Assembly: GCA_963730405.1 (NCBI GenBank)
Contig: CAVSRW010000002.1
Span: forward strand, 124,001 to 188,000
Length of the DNA stretch: 64,000 nt
Source: Gaiellasilicea sp963730405
GTDB lineage: Bacteria > Actinomycetota > Thermoleophilia > Gaiellales > Gaiellaceae
Direction of reading: 5' to 3'
The notes beneath the pieces were generated by a model. It was not told the DNA's origin and did not search any database. It worked only from the letters and a program-made list of their open reading frames with translations. Below are positions 24,713 through 32,097 of the stretch, in pieces (within the stretch, counting starts at the first letter, position 1; every line of letters begins with the position of its first letter). A program made the position numbers and the translations under genes.

Positions 24713-25671
24713 CAGTCGCCCACCTTGACCGCGCCGCGGAGCTTGGCGGACGCCGCGCGCGGGTTCGCCTCGAGCTCCCGCGCGCCGGGCCGGAGCGGCT
24801 TCCGCGTCAGGTCGCGCAGCACCGGCTCGTTGCCGCACGTGCAGATCGGGAACTCGGGCGGGCACGTGCAGCCGCGCGCCTGCTCGCGGATGAACTGCTT
24901 CACGATCCGGTCCTCGAGCGAGTGGAAGCTGATGACGGCGATGCGGCCACCGGGCCTGAGCATCCGCACCGCCGCCGGGAGCGCCGCCTCGAGGGCGCCG
25001 AGCTCGTCGTTGACCGCGATCCGGAGCGCCTGGAAGACCCGCTTGGCCGGGTGCCCGTCTCCGAAGCGCGCAGGGGTCGGAATCGCCTGCTTGATCACGT
25101 CGGCGAGGTCGCCGGTCCGCTCGAACCGTCGTTCGGCCCGCCGGCGGACGATCGCCCCGGCGATCTGGCGCGCGTAGCGCTCCTCGCCGAAGCGCTTGAA
25201 GATCAACGCGAGCTCGCGCTCGTCGGCCTCGTTCACGAGCTCGCGCGCCGAGAGCTCGGCCGAGGTGTCCATGCGCATGTCGAGCGGCGCGTCGGCTGCG
25301 TACGAGAAGCCGCGCTCGGGCCGGTCGAGCTGCATCGAGGAGACACCGAGGTCGAGCAGGATCGCGTCCGCCAGCACGTCGTTGGCGGCCAACTGGTTGA
25401 GGACGAGAGAGAACTCGCCCCGGAGGAAGCGGGCCTGGACGCCGCTCTGCGCCTTGAAGCGGTCGAAGAAGGTGCGAGCGGACGGATCCCGATCGATGGC
25501 GATCAGCTTGCCGTCGCCCTCGAGGTCGGACGCGAGCAGGCTCGAATGGCCGCCGGCGCCGAAGGTGGCGTCGACGACGGTCTCGCCGGGCCGCACCGCG
25601 AGGAGCTCGCGCACCTCGTCGGCGAGGACGGGAACGTGATCAGCGGCTCTCTGCAAGACGTTGGGCAACAT
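24712..25671 (-). CDS. rsmH: 16S rRNA (cytosine1402-N4)-methyltransferase RsmH
   Basis: RsmH methylates C1402 in the ribosomal P site with SAM. The 319-residue protein has HVPVLADEVRELL, the SAM loop VDATFGAGGHSSLLA, DLGVSSMQLDRPERGFSY and ISFHSLEDRIVKQF. Near the C-terminus it has a cysteine group, CTCPPEFPICTCG. The ATG at 25671 overlaps the end of mraZ by 32 nt. A shorter start further in is possible, but it would trim the normal N-terminus. Confidence 0.96.
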   Translation of the reverse strand: MLPNVLQRAADHVPVLADEVRELLAVRPGETVVDATFGAGGHSSLLASDLEGDGKLIAIDRDPSARTFFDRFKAQSGVQARFLRGEFSLVLNQLAANDVLADAILLDLGVSSMQLDRPERGFSYAADAPLDMRMDTSAELSARELVNEADERELALIFKRFGEERYARQIAGAIVRRRAERRFERTGDLADVIKQAIPTPARFGDGHPAKRVFQALRIAVNDELGALEAALPAAVRMLRPGGRIAVISFHSLEDRIVKQFIREQARGCTCPPEFPICTCGNEPVLRDLTRKPLRPGARELEANPRAASAKLRGAVKVGD

Positions 25672-26071
25672 CGTCCGCGCTCCCTTCGACCTTGGTGACG
25701 TTGTCGTTCCAGGCGGCGCGATCCCAGATCTCGAGGTGGTCGTGAACGCCTGCCACGACGACCTCCCGTCCGAGCCGCCCGTGCCGGATCAGTGCCGGCG
25801 GCACGAGCACGCGTCCCTGCTTGTCCAGCTCGGCATCCGACGCGGCGCTGAAGAAGAACCGCTTCAGGTCGCGCGCCTCCTTGGAGAAAGGGTCGAGCGG
25901 CCCCAGCTTGCCCTCGACCAGCGCATCCCAGTCGCCGCGCGCGTAGACGTCGAGGCACTCGTCGAGCCCGCGGGTGAGCACGACACCGCCCGCGAGCGCA
26001 TCGCGGAAGCGGGCCGGCAGCGTGAGCCGGTTCTTGTCGTCGATCGTGTGCTCGTACTCGCCGAGGAACAT
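25640..26071 (-). CDS. mraZ: Transcriptional regulator MraZ
   Basis: MraZ is a double AbrB-fold protein that forms a ring and represses the dcw operon by binding direct repeats upstream of itself. The 143-residue protein has FLGEYEHTIDDKNRLTLPARFR and the second copy LDKQGRVLVPPALIRHGRL. It is the first gene of the cluster, and the operator repeats lie directly upstream. The ATG at 26071 has AGGAG about 13 nt upstream. Confidence 0.96.
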   Translation of the reverse strand: MFLGEYEHTIDDKNRLTLPARFRDALAGGVVLTRGLDECLDVYARGDWDALVEGKLGPLDPFSKEARDLKRFFFSAASDAELDKQGRVLVPPALIRHGRLGREVVVAGVHDHLEIWDRAAWNDNVTKVEGSADDVAQRLAESR

Positions 26072-26091
26072 CTGCTCATGCGCTCCTGTCT

Positions 26092-26134
26092 CCCACTTGT
26101 CCCCACTCTAAACCACTCATCCCCACTTGTCCAC
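26092..26134 (-). promoter_or_regulatory. MraZ operator repeats with interleaved dcw promoter
   Basis: On the minus strand GTGGG, GTGGT, GTGGG and GTGGG occur with an exact 10-nt period (plus-strand starts 26122, 26112, 26102 and 26092). A degenerate GTGGA at 26134-26130 precedes them. This matches the known MraZ box, repeats of TGGGN about 10 nt apart. A promoter fits inside: TGGACA (26133-26128), 17 nt, TAGAGT (26110-26105). Bound MraZ would cover both promoter boxes, giving autorepression. Confidence 0.8.
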
Positions 26135-26175
26135 CCCGGCGATGTCGAATCACCCCTTCGGTGGACAATCCCGGC

Positions 26176-27286
26176 GTGACCGACCTCCTGAGCCGGCGGG
26201 CCCTGAACCGGGCGACGCTCGCGCGGCAGCTTCTGCTTCGGCGGGCGGGAGTGCCGCCGCTCGAGGCGGTGCGCCATCTCGTCGGCCTCCAGGCACAGGT
26301 GCCGCACAACCCGTACACGGCGCTCTGGTCCCGCCTGGACGGGTTCGAGCCCGAGTCCCTCTCGCGCCTCCTGGAGGGGCGCGCGGTGGTGCGGATCGGC
26401 GTTATGCGGGGGACGATCCACCTCGTCACCGCCGACGACTGCCTGCTCCTGCGGCCGCTTGTGCAGCCCGTCTTCGAGGGCCAGCTGTGGCGGCATCGCG
26501 ACCACTCGCCGGAGCTGCGCGATCTCGAGCTCGAGCCGGTCGTCGCGTTCGGCAGGTCGCTGCTCGACGAGCGGCCCCGCACCGGAACGGAGCTGCGGAC
26601 GCTCTTCGCCGAGCGCTTCCCGGACGTCAGCGCGGCGGCGCTGGTCTATGCGTGCCAGATGCGGCTCGCCCTGGTGCAGCCGCCGCCGCGCGGGCTGTGG
26701 CGAGCGCCGCGCGCAGGTGGCCTGGACCACGGCGGAAGCCTGGCTCGGGCGGCCGCTCGACGGGTCCCCGTCGCTCGACGATGTCGTCCTGCGCTACTTC
26801 GCCGCCTTCGGCCCCGCATCGGTCGCCGACGCGACGACCTGGTCGCGGCTGACCGGCTTGCGCGCCGTCGTCGAGCGGCTGCGGCCCCGGCTCGTCACGT
26901 TCCGCGACGAGCGCGGCCGCGAGCTCTTCGACGTGCCCGACGCACCGCGTCCCGACCCGGACACAACCGCCCCGGTCCGCTTCCTGCCCGAGTACGACAA
27001 CGTGCTTCTCTCCCACGACGACCGCAGCCGGTTCATCTCACCCGAGAATCGCGACGCGCTCCGCCCGGTCTGGACGGTCGGCTGGGGCGCCGTCCTCCAT
27101 GACGGGCTCGTGCGCGGCATCTGGCGTACCGAGCAGGATGGACTGCTCGTGCGGCACGTCCCGCTCCCGAAACGGGCGGTCGAGGCGATCGGCGCCGAAG
27201 GCCGCCGTCTGGCGCGGTTCCTCGGGCTTGGGCGCACGGTGCGCCTGGAGCCCGTCAGCCGTCGAGGCCGGCGCCGCGGCGCGTGA
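26176..27286 (+). CDS. AlkZ-like (HTH_42) DNA glycosylase, reading frame broken
   Basis: The protein belongs to the winged-helix HTH_42 family, whose characterised members (AlkZ, YcaQ) are DNA glycosylases that unhook crosslinks and remove bulky alkyl lesions. LVGLQAQVPHNPYTALWSRL near residue 40 carries a QxQ pair, the catalytic motif of the AlkZ branch. The frame changes near 26701, where tggcgagcg probably lacks one or two G. The rest, AQVAWTTAEAWLGR to the stop at 27286, matches the family end. GTG at 26176 gives the usual TDLLSRRALNRATLARQLLL start. Total length is about 370 residues. Confidence 0.75.
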
Positions 27287-28058
27287 GCGCGAGCGCGCCC
27301 CGCTCGGAGGCGAATGCGAGCGCGTCGGCGATCTCCATCCCCTTCGCGAGCGCGAACGTGAGGCCGGCGGCGAAGCAGTCGCCTGCGCCGTACGCGTCCT
27401 CGAACGGGCCTGGAGGCGCCGCCGCCTTGTACGGGCCTCCCGGCTGCGCCCAGCCGCCGAGCGCGCCTGCAGTCGAGACGACGAGCTTGGGCGGCGGATC
27501 CAGGTCGCCGGCCTGGTAGCGCTCGGCGTCGTCCTCCCCGCTCGCGACGAGCGCATCCAGCTCGACCCCTGCTGCGTGGAGCGTGGGCAGCTCGCGCGCC
27601 GTGGCGACGAGCACGCGAGCGCGCCGCGCCTGACGGACGGCCTCCGCGTCACCCGCCGTGAAGTAGACGCCGTCCGACTCGTCCAGGCGCTCCCACGGCA
27701 GCGTCCCCTCGCCGCCCTTCGGGCGCGGCTTCTCCCCGATCACGGTGATCGTGCGCTCCCCGACCTCGTCGACGTAACAGAAGCCGCGGCGCTGCGGCTC
27801 GTCGCTCTGCGGCGAGTGAACCTTTACCCCCGCTGCCTCGAGCGCCGTCCGGCCCTTCCGGCCGAGGTCGTCGCCGCCGAGCAGGCAGTAGAGCGACGCG
27901 CTGCCGGCGAGGCGGGCGAGCTCGACGGCCGCAACGCCGCCGCCGCCGGCCGGCTCGGCCCAGGTCTCGGTCGTGCCGACGATCTCGCCCGGCTTCGGCA
28001 CCGCCTCGACGCGGAGGAACTCGATCCACTCGACGTGGCCCACGACCGCGACGTTCAT
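27255..28058 (-). CDS. PfkB-family carbohydrate kinase
   Basis: This is a ribokinase-like fold of 267 residues. It has the early glycine motif PAGGGGVAAVELARLAG and the C-terminal DAYGAGDCFAAGLTFALAKG, whose Asp is the catalytic base. Substrates in this family range from sugars to nucleosides, and the sequence does not settle which. The middle region is short. Its 3' end overlaps the AlkZ-like gene by 32 nt on the opposite strand. The ATG at 28058 lies six bases after GAGAGT, a weaker form of the leaderless pattern. Confidence 0.85.
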   Translation of the reverse strand: MNVAVVGHVEWIEFLRVEAVPKPGEIVGTTETWAEPAGGGGVAAVELARLAGSASLYCLLGGDDLGRKGRTALEAAGVKVHSPQSDEPQRRGFCYVDEVGERTITVIGEKPRPKGGEGTLPWERLDESDGVYFTAGDAEAVRQARRARVLVATARELPTLHAAGVELDALVASGEDDAERYQAGDLDPPPKLVVSTAGALGGWAQPGGPYKAAAPPGPFEDAYGAGDCFAAGLTFALAKGMEIADALAFASERGALALTRRGAGLDG

Positions 28059-28103
28059 CTGCGCACTCTCACAGATGCGGCCGCGGTGGCGTTACAGGGG
28101 ATG

Positions 28104-28583
28104 ATGGCAGCGATCATGGCCGTTCCCCCGTTCGAGAGCTTCTACGTCGAGCACCGCGACGTCGTGCTCGGCTTCCTTCGCCGGCGGCTCGGCGCACAGG
28201 CGGCCGAGGATGTCTTCCAGGAGACGTTCCTGCGCGCCCTCCGCGCCTACGACCGGCTCGACCACGGCGAGCACCTTCGTTCGTGGGTCCTGACGATCGC
28301 GGCCCGGCTCGTGATCGACACGGGCCGGCGGAAGAGGCCGCTCACGCACGAGCTGCCGGAGCTCCCGGTCGAGGACGGCCGGCCCGCCTATGCGCAGATC
28401 GAGCACCTCGCCGACGGCCTGCCGCCGACCGAGCGCGCCGCCGTCGTGCTCCGCTACGCCTACGACCTCGCCTACGACGACATCGCGCTCGCGCTCGACT
28501 CCACGCCCGAGGCCGCCCGCCAGGCCGCCTCGTCCGGGGTCCGGCGCCTGCGGGCTGGGAGGATCCATGACCGTCTCGCCTGA
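28104..28583 (+). CDS. ECF-type RNA polymerase sigma factor
   Basis: The protein has about 159 residues with region 2 (FYVEHRDVVLGFLRRRLGAQAAEDVFQETFLRAL) and region 4 (LPPTERAAVVLRYAYDLAYDDIALALDSTPEAARQAA), the minimum of an ECF sigma factor. No anti-sigma gene is adjacent. The stop lies 14 nt inside the following ogt-like gene. That coupling suggests it drives a small alkylation-response regulon that includes its own partner. ATG at 28104 is placed after AGGGG; ATG at 28116 is the alternative and opens directly at the domain. Confidence 0.85.
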   Translation: MAAIMAVPPFESFYVEHRDVVLGFLRRRLGAQAAEDVFQETFLRALRAYDRLDHGEHLRSWVLTIAARLVIDTGRRKRPLTHELPELPVEDGRPAYAQIEHLADGLPPTERAAVVLRYAYDLAYDDIALALDSTPEAARQAASSGVRRLRAGRIHDRLA

Positions 28584-29127
28584 CCTCGACCGCCGCTTCC
28601 GCGACGCGGCCGCCGCCGAGGGACTGCTCGACGTCGGCTTCGACGTCGTCGACTCGCCGATCGGCCCGCTGCTCGTCGCGGCAACCGGCCGCGGGCTCGC
28701 CCGGATCTACTTCGACGCCGAGCCCGAGCTCCACCTCGACCGGCTCGCGCAGACGTACGGGCCGCGCGTTCTCCGCTCGGCCTCGAGCGTCGACGTTGCT
28801 CACCGCCAGCTCGACCAGTACTTCGCCGGCGAGCGGAGCGCCTTCGAGCTCGACGTCGACCTGCGCGGGGCGGCGCCGTTCGCCCAGCAGGTGCTGGACG
28901 AGCTCGCGCGCGTCCCCTACGGCCAGACGACGACCTACGGGACGCTCGCCGCGAAGGTCGGAGCGCCCCGGGCCGCGCGAGCCGTCGGCATGGTCATGAA
29001 CCGGAACCCGATCCCGATCGTGCTCCCCTGCCACCGCGTCGTCGGCGCGAACGGCAGCCTCACCGGCTACGCCGGCGGCCTCGACGTGAAGGAGCGGCTG
29101 CTCCGCCTCGAAGGCGCGCTGCTCTAG
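28567..29127 (+). CDS. ogt: Methylated-DNA--protein-cysteine methyltransferase
   Basis: This suicide enzyme takes the alkyl group from O6-alkylguanine onto a cysteine. The 186-residue protein has the PCHRV active site with C155, and the helix-turn-helix region YGQTTTYGTLAAKVGAPRAARAVG before it. There is no Ada-type regulatory domain, so it is Ogt-like. The start overlaps the sigma factor end by 17 nt, so translation is probably coupled. The gene is convergent with the XRE regulator, overlapping by four bases. Confidence 0.94.
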   Translation: MTVSPDLDRRFRDAAAAEGLLDVGFDVVDSPIGPLLVAATGRGLARIYFDAEPELHLDRLAQTYGPRVLRSASSVDVAHRQLDQYFAGERSAFELDVDLRGAAPFAQQVLDELARVPYGQTTTYGTLAAKVGAPRAARAVGMVMNRNPIPIVLPCHRVVGANGSLTGYAGGLDVKERLLRLEGALL

Positions 29128-29915
29128 CGCCGCAGTGCCGCGGCGGTTTCCGCGTCGGCCGGGTAGAAGGCCTCGACCGCGAGCTCGGACAGCGTCACGT
29201 CGGCCGCGGTGCCGAACGTCGTCAGCGTGCTGAAGAACGAGAGATTCGTGTCTTCGCCCCGGAGCTGCAGCGGCAGCACGATCTCGGCCGCCGAGGCTGC
29301 GTCGAACGGGGGCGGCTCGCTGCGGACGCCGGGGTAGGCGAGCACCTCCGTCAGCAATGCCTCGAGCTCGTCGTCGCCCGTGAGCGCGAGCTCGCGCCGG
29401 AGGCGGTGCACGAGATGGCCGCTCCACTCCTCGAAGTTGAGGATGCGCGACGCCATGCCGTCCGGATGCAGGGTCGCGCGGAGGGCGTTCGCGGGCGGAT
29501 CGAGCAGCCACGGCGCAATGCCTTCGATCAGGAAGCCGAGCGCCTCGTTCGCGAGCACGAGATTCCAGTGACGATCGACGACGATGGCCGGGTACGGCTC
29601 GTGCGCACGCAGGAACCGCGCGAGCGCATCGCGCACCGGCGCCATCTCGTCGCTCTCGAGCGGCCGCTCCCCGAACACCGGGGCGTATCCGGCGGCGAGG
29701 AGCAAGCGGTTTCGATCGCGCAGCGGCACCTCGAGCCGCTCGGCGAGGTGGAGCACCATCTCCCGGCTCGGCCGCGACCGGCCAGTCTCGATGAAGCTCA
29801 GATGCCGCGCCGACACGGCTGACCCGCGGGCGAGCTCGAGCTGGCTCAGGTTGCGCCGCGTGCGCCACTCGCGCAGCAGGTGACCGGCTTGCGGCACGTG
29901 CGCGGTGACCGACAT
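29124..29915 (-). CDS. XRE-family regulator with MmyB-like ligand domain
   Basis: The 263-residue protein has an N-terminal helix-turn-helix, GHLLREWRTRRNLSQLELARGSAVSARHLSFIETGRSRPS. It is followed by the large helical domain of MmyB-like regulators, which is related to PAS folds and may bind a fatty acid (PAIVVDRHWNLVLANEALGFL). The ATG at 29915 is six bases after TAGGTT, so the mRNA is probably leaderless. The divergent membrane protein gene is the likely target. In this family the neighbour is often a dehydrogenase; here it is not. Confidence 0.88.
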   Translation of the reverse strand: MSVTAHVPQAGHLLREWRTRRNLSQLELARGSAVSARHLSFIETGRSRPSREMVLHLAERLEVPLRDRNRLLLAAGYAPVFGERPLESDEMAPVRDALARFLRAHEPYPAIVVDRHWNLVLANEALGFLIEGIAPWLLDPPANALRATLHPDGMASRILNFEEWSGHLVHRLRRELALTGDDELEALLTEVLAYPGVRSEPPPFDAASAAEIVLPLQLRGEDTNLSFFSTLTTFGTAADVTLSELAVEAFYPADAETAAALRR

Positions 29916-29921
29916 GCGGTC

Positions 29922-29927
29922 AACCTA
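29922..29927 (-). promoter_or_regulatory. -10 box of the XRE regulator, leaderless promoter
   Basis: TAGGTT on the minus strand, six bases before the ATG. A short dyad, ACCT-cac-AGGT at 29953-29963, lies upstream between the two divergent genes and is a possible operator. Confidence 0.45.
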
Positions 29928-30026
29928 CCGCGCCGGCCGCCCCGGATCGATTACCTCACAGGTCATTGCCACCGCTACGCCGCAGGGCGATCGTGGAGGC
30001 AATCGCATCCGTCCAAGGAGGCAACC

Positions 30027-30446
30027 GTGTCCGCCACAGCCACGTCCACCGACCGCCGTCACAACCGCACCACGGGTCGCGCCCTCGCCGTTCGCTCGCT
30101 GCGCCTCGACGCACTGATGTCCGGCAGCGCCGGGGTGCTCCTCGGCGCAGGCGCTCCGCTCCTCGACGAGACGCTGGGCGTGCCGGTCGCCTTCCTCGTG
30201 CCACTCGGGATCTTCCTCGTCGGCTATGCGGTCATGCTGGAGTGGCTCGCACGCGCCGGTGCGCCGGCGCGTGGCGTCAAGATCGTGATCGCCGGCAACG
30301 CCGTCTGGGTGATTCTGAGCGTCGTCGCGGTGTTGGCGGACTGGCTGACACTGACGACGGCAGGCACGGTCCTGGCGCTCGTGCAAGCCGCCGCCGTCGC
30401 GGTGATCGCCGAGATGCAGCTGATCGCCCTACGCAAGGCCGTCTGA
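30027..30446 (+). CDS. Four-helix integral membrane protein
   Basis: The 139-residue protein has a short basic tail and four hydrophobic stretches: MSGSAGVLLGAGAPLL, FLVPLGIFLVGYAVML, IVIAGNAVWVILSVVAVL and TVLALVQAAAVAVIAEMQL. Several small actinobacterial membrane proteins share this layout, and no function is established. The GTG at 30027 has a strong ribosome binding site, AAGGAGG at 30015-30021, which decides the start. It is divergent from the XRE regulator and overlaps the next gene by 18 nt on the opposite strand. Confidence 0.75.
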   Translation: MSATATSTDRRHNRTTGRALAVRSLRLDALMSGSAGVLLGAGAPLLDETLGVPVAFLVPLGIFLVGYAVMLEWLARAGAPARGVKIVIAGNAVWVILSVVAVLADWLTLTTAGTVLALVQAAAVAVIAEMQLIALRKAV

Positions 30447-31121
30447 TCGATCGACCAGCTTGTAGCCCACACCCCAGACGTTGACGACGAACCGGTCGCC
30501 CTCGCTTCGCTCGAGCTTGGCGCGGAGCCGAGAGACGTGCGAGTCGAGCGTCCGGGTGCGGGTGAACGAGCGGTACCCCCAGACGTCGCGGAGCAGCTCG
30601 TCCTTCGTGAACACGCGGTTCGGCTCGACCGCGAGCGCGGCCAGGAGCTCGAACTCCTTTCCGGCGAGGTGCACCGGCTCGCCGCGGACGGTCACCACCC
30701 GGGCCGGCAGGTCGATCGCGAGCTCGCCGACCTCGAGCCGGCTCTGCGGCGGGGGCGTCGCGCGTCGCAGCACCGCCCGGATCCGGGCCAGGAGCTCGTC
30801 GTAGACGAGCGGCAGGTGCAGGTAGTCGTCGGCGCCGCGCTGGAACGCGCGGACGCGGTCGACCGCGTCCGCTCCGGCGGGGCCGAGGACGATCACCGGG
30901 ACGTCGCGGTTCCACGTCCTGCCGGGCTCGCCCTCGCGGAGTCGCGCACAGAGCTCCAGCTCGGAGCAGAGGACGAGGTCCGGCCGCGTCCGCTCGGCGA
31001 GCGCGAGCGCCTCGCCGCCGAACCGCGCCTGGAGCACGTGGAAGCCGTCGCTCTGCAGCTGGCGCTCGAGGTAGCCGCGGATCGAGGGCTCCGGCTCGGC
31101 GAGCAGCAGCGCGGCTGTCAT
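30429..31121 (-). CDS. OmpR-family regulator with atypical receiver domain
   Basis: The 230-residue protein has a receiver-like domain (1-115) and an OmpR winged helix (about 130-225, with FELLAALAVEPNRVFTKDELLRDVWGYRSF and VVNVWGVGYKLVD). The receiver has lost key residues. The phosphoacceptor Asp is replaced near residue 53 (PDLVLCSELELC where DLVLLD-LP is usual). The conserved Lys of the KPF motif is also missing (DDYLHLPLVYDEL). It should therefore act without phosphorylation. No histidine kinase is adjacent. ATG at 31121 follows TAGCGT by seven bases, and the gene faces a kelch protein. Confidence 0.88.
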   Translation of the reverse strand: MTAALLLAEPEPSIRGYLERQLQSDGFHVLQARFGGEALALAERTRPDLVLCSELELCARLREGEPGRTWNRDVPVIVLGPAGADAVDRVRAFQRGADDYLHLPLVYDELLARIRAVLRRATPPPQSRLEVGELAIDLPARVVTVRGEPVHLAGKEFELLAALAVEPNRVFTKDELLRDVWGYRSFTRTRTLDSHVSRLRAKLERSEGDRFVVNVWGVGYKLVDRSDGLA

Positions 31122-31128
31122 GCTTTCG

Positions 31129-31134
31129 ACGCTA
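31129..31134 (-). promoter_or_regulatory. -10 box of the atypical regulator, leaderless promoter
   Basis: TAGCGT on the minus strand, seven bases before the ATG at 31121. Confidence 0.45.
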
Positions 31135-31143
31135 GCAACGCGA

Positions 31144-31157
31144 TTTCGGAGCCGAAA
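31144..31157. promoter_or_regulatory. Palindrome between the regulator and the kelch gene
   Basis: TTTCGG and CCGAAA face each other across two bases, ending one base before the kelch start at 31159. In this 37-nt divergent gap it is the best operator candidate for the atypical regulator. It would also hide the ribosome binding site of the kelch gene. Confidence 0.4.
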
Positions 31158-31158
31158 G

Positions 31159-32094
31159 ATGTCCTTTCCAACGATTCTGCGACGATCGCTCCCCACCTGG
31201 CTCCTCCTGGCGGTGCCGCTGGCGGCCGCCGCACCGGCGCCGTGGCAGACACATGCGCCGCTGCCGGAGCCGAGAACGGAGGTCGCCGCCGGTGTCGCCC
31301 GCGGCGAGCTCGTGGCCGTCGGCGGCTTCACCGCGGACGGGGGTAACTCGGCGCGCGTCGACGCCTACTCGATTGCGCGCAATGCCTGGCGTCGGCTCCC
31401 GGACCTGCCGGTTGCGGTCGACCACGCGGCGGCCGCGAGCGCGAACGGGCGCGTCTATGTCGTCGGCGGCTACGGCGCGAGCCGCACACCGCTGAAGAGC
31501 GTGTTCGTCCTCGGCGACGACTCGACCTGGCGAGAGCTCGCGGAGCTTCCCGACGCGCGCGCGGCCGCGGCAGCCGCGATCGCAGGCGGCAAGCTCCACG
31601 TCGTCGGCGGAGTCGACGGCCGCCGCGGGCTCGCCCGCGTCGCCTTCGCGCTCGACCTGCGCACGGGACGCTGGGCGCGCATCCCGGGGCCTTCGCCGCG
31701 CGAGCACCTGGCCGCGGCCGCCGCCGGCACCCGCGTGTATGCGCTCGGCGGGCGCAGCGCGGGAATCGACACGAACACGAACCGGTTCGAGGTCTACGAC
31801 GCGCGGGCGCGGCGGTGGACGCGGCTGGCACCGGTTCCGCAGGCACGCGGCGGCACCGGCGCGACGTACGTGAACGGACGGATCGTCTCGGTCGGCGGCG
31901 AACGCCCCCAGGGCACGATCGCGTCGGTCTATGCGTACGTGCTGCAGACGAAGCGCTGGCAGCGTCTCCCCGACCTCCCGACTCCGCGCCACGGGCTCGG
32001 GGTCGTCGCCGCCGGGGGCCGTGTCTGGGTCGTCGCGGGCGGCCCGCAGCCGGGGCTCACCGTCAGCGGCGCGGTCGAGTCGATCCGGCCCTAG
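31159..32094 (+). CDS. Secreted kelch-repeat protein
   Basis: The 311-residue protein begins with a signal peptide (SLPTWLLLAVPLAAAAPA) and then five to six kelch blades. Each blade shows a GG doublet and a downstream Trp, as in GRVYVVGGYGASRTPLKSVFVL, GKLHVVGGVDG, GTRVYALGGRSAG and GRVWVVAGGPQPG. A beta-propeller outside the cell, probably for binding, is inferred. ATG at 31159 has GGAG at 31148-31151. The gene faces the atypical regulator, and its stop is 3 nt from the convergent UbiB-like gene. Confidence 0.85.
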   Translation: MSFPTILRRSLPTWLLLAVPLAAAAPAPWQTHAPLPEPRTEVAAGVARGELVAVGGFTADGGNSARVDAYSIARNAWRRLPDLPVAVDHAAAASANGRVYVVGGYGASRTPLKSVFVLGDDSTWRELAELPDARAAAAAAIAGGKLHVVGGVDGRRGLARVAFALDLRTGRWARIPGPSPREHLAAAAAGTRVYALGGRSAGIDTNTNRFEVYDARARRWTRLAPVPQARGGTGATYVNGRIVSVGGERPQGTIASVYAYVLQTKRWQRLPDLPTPRHGLGVVAAGGRVWVVAGGPQPGLTVSGAVESIRP

Positions 32095-32097
32095 CTC

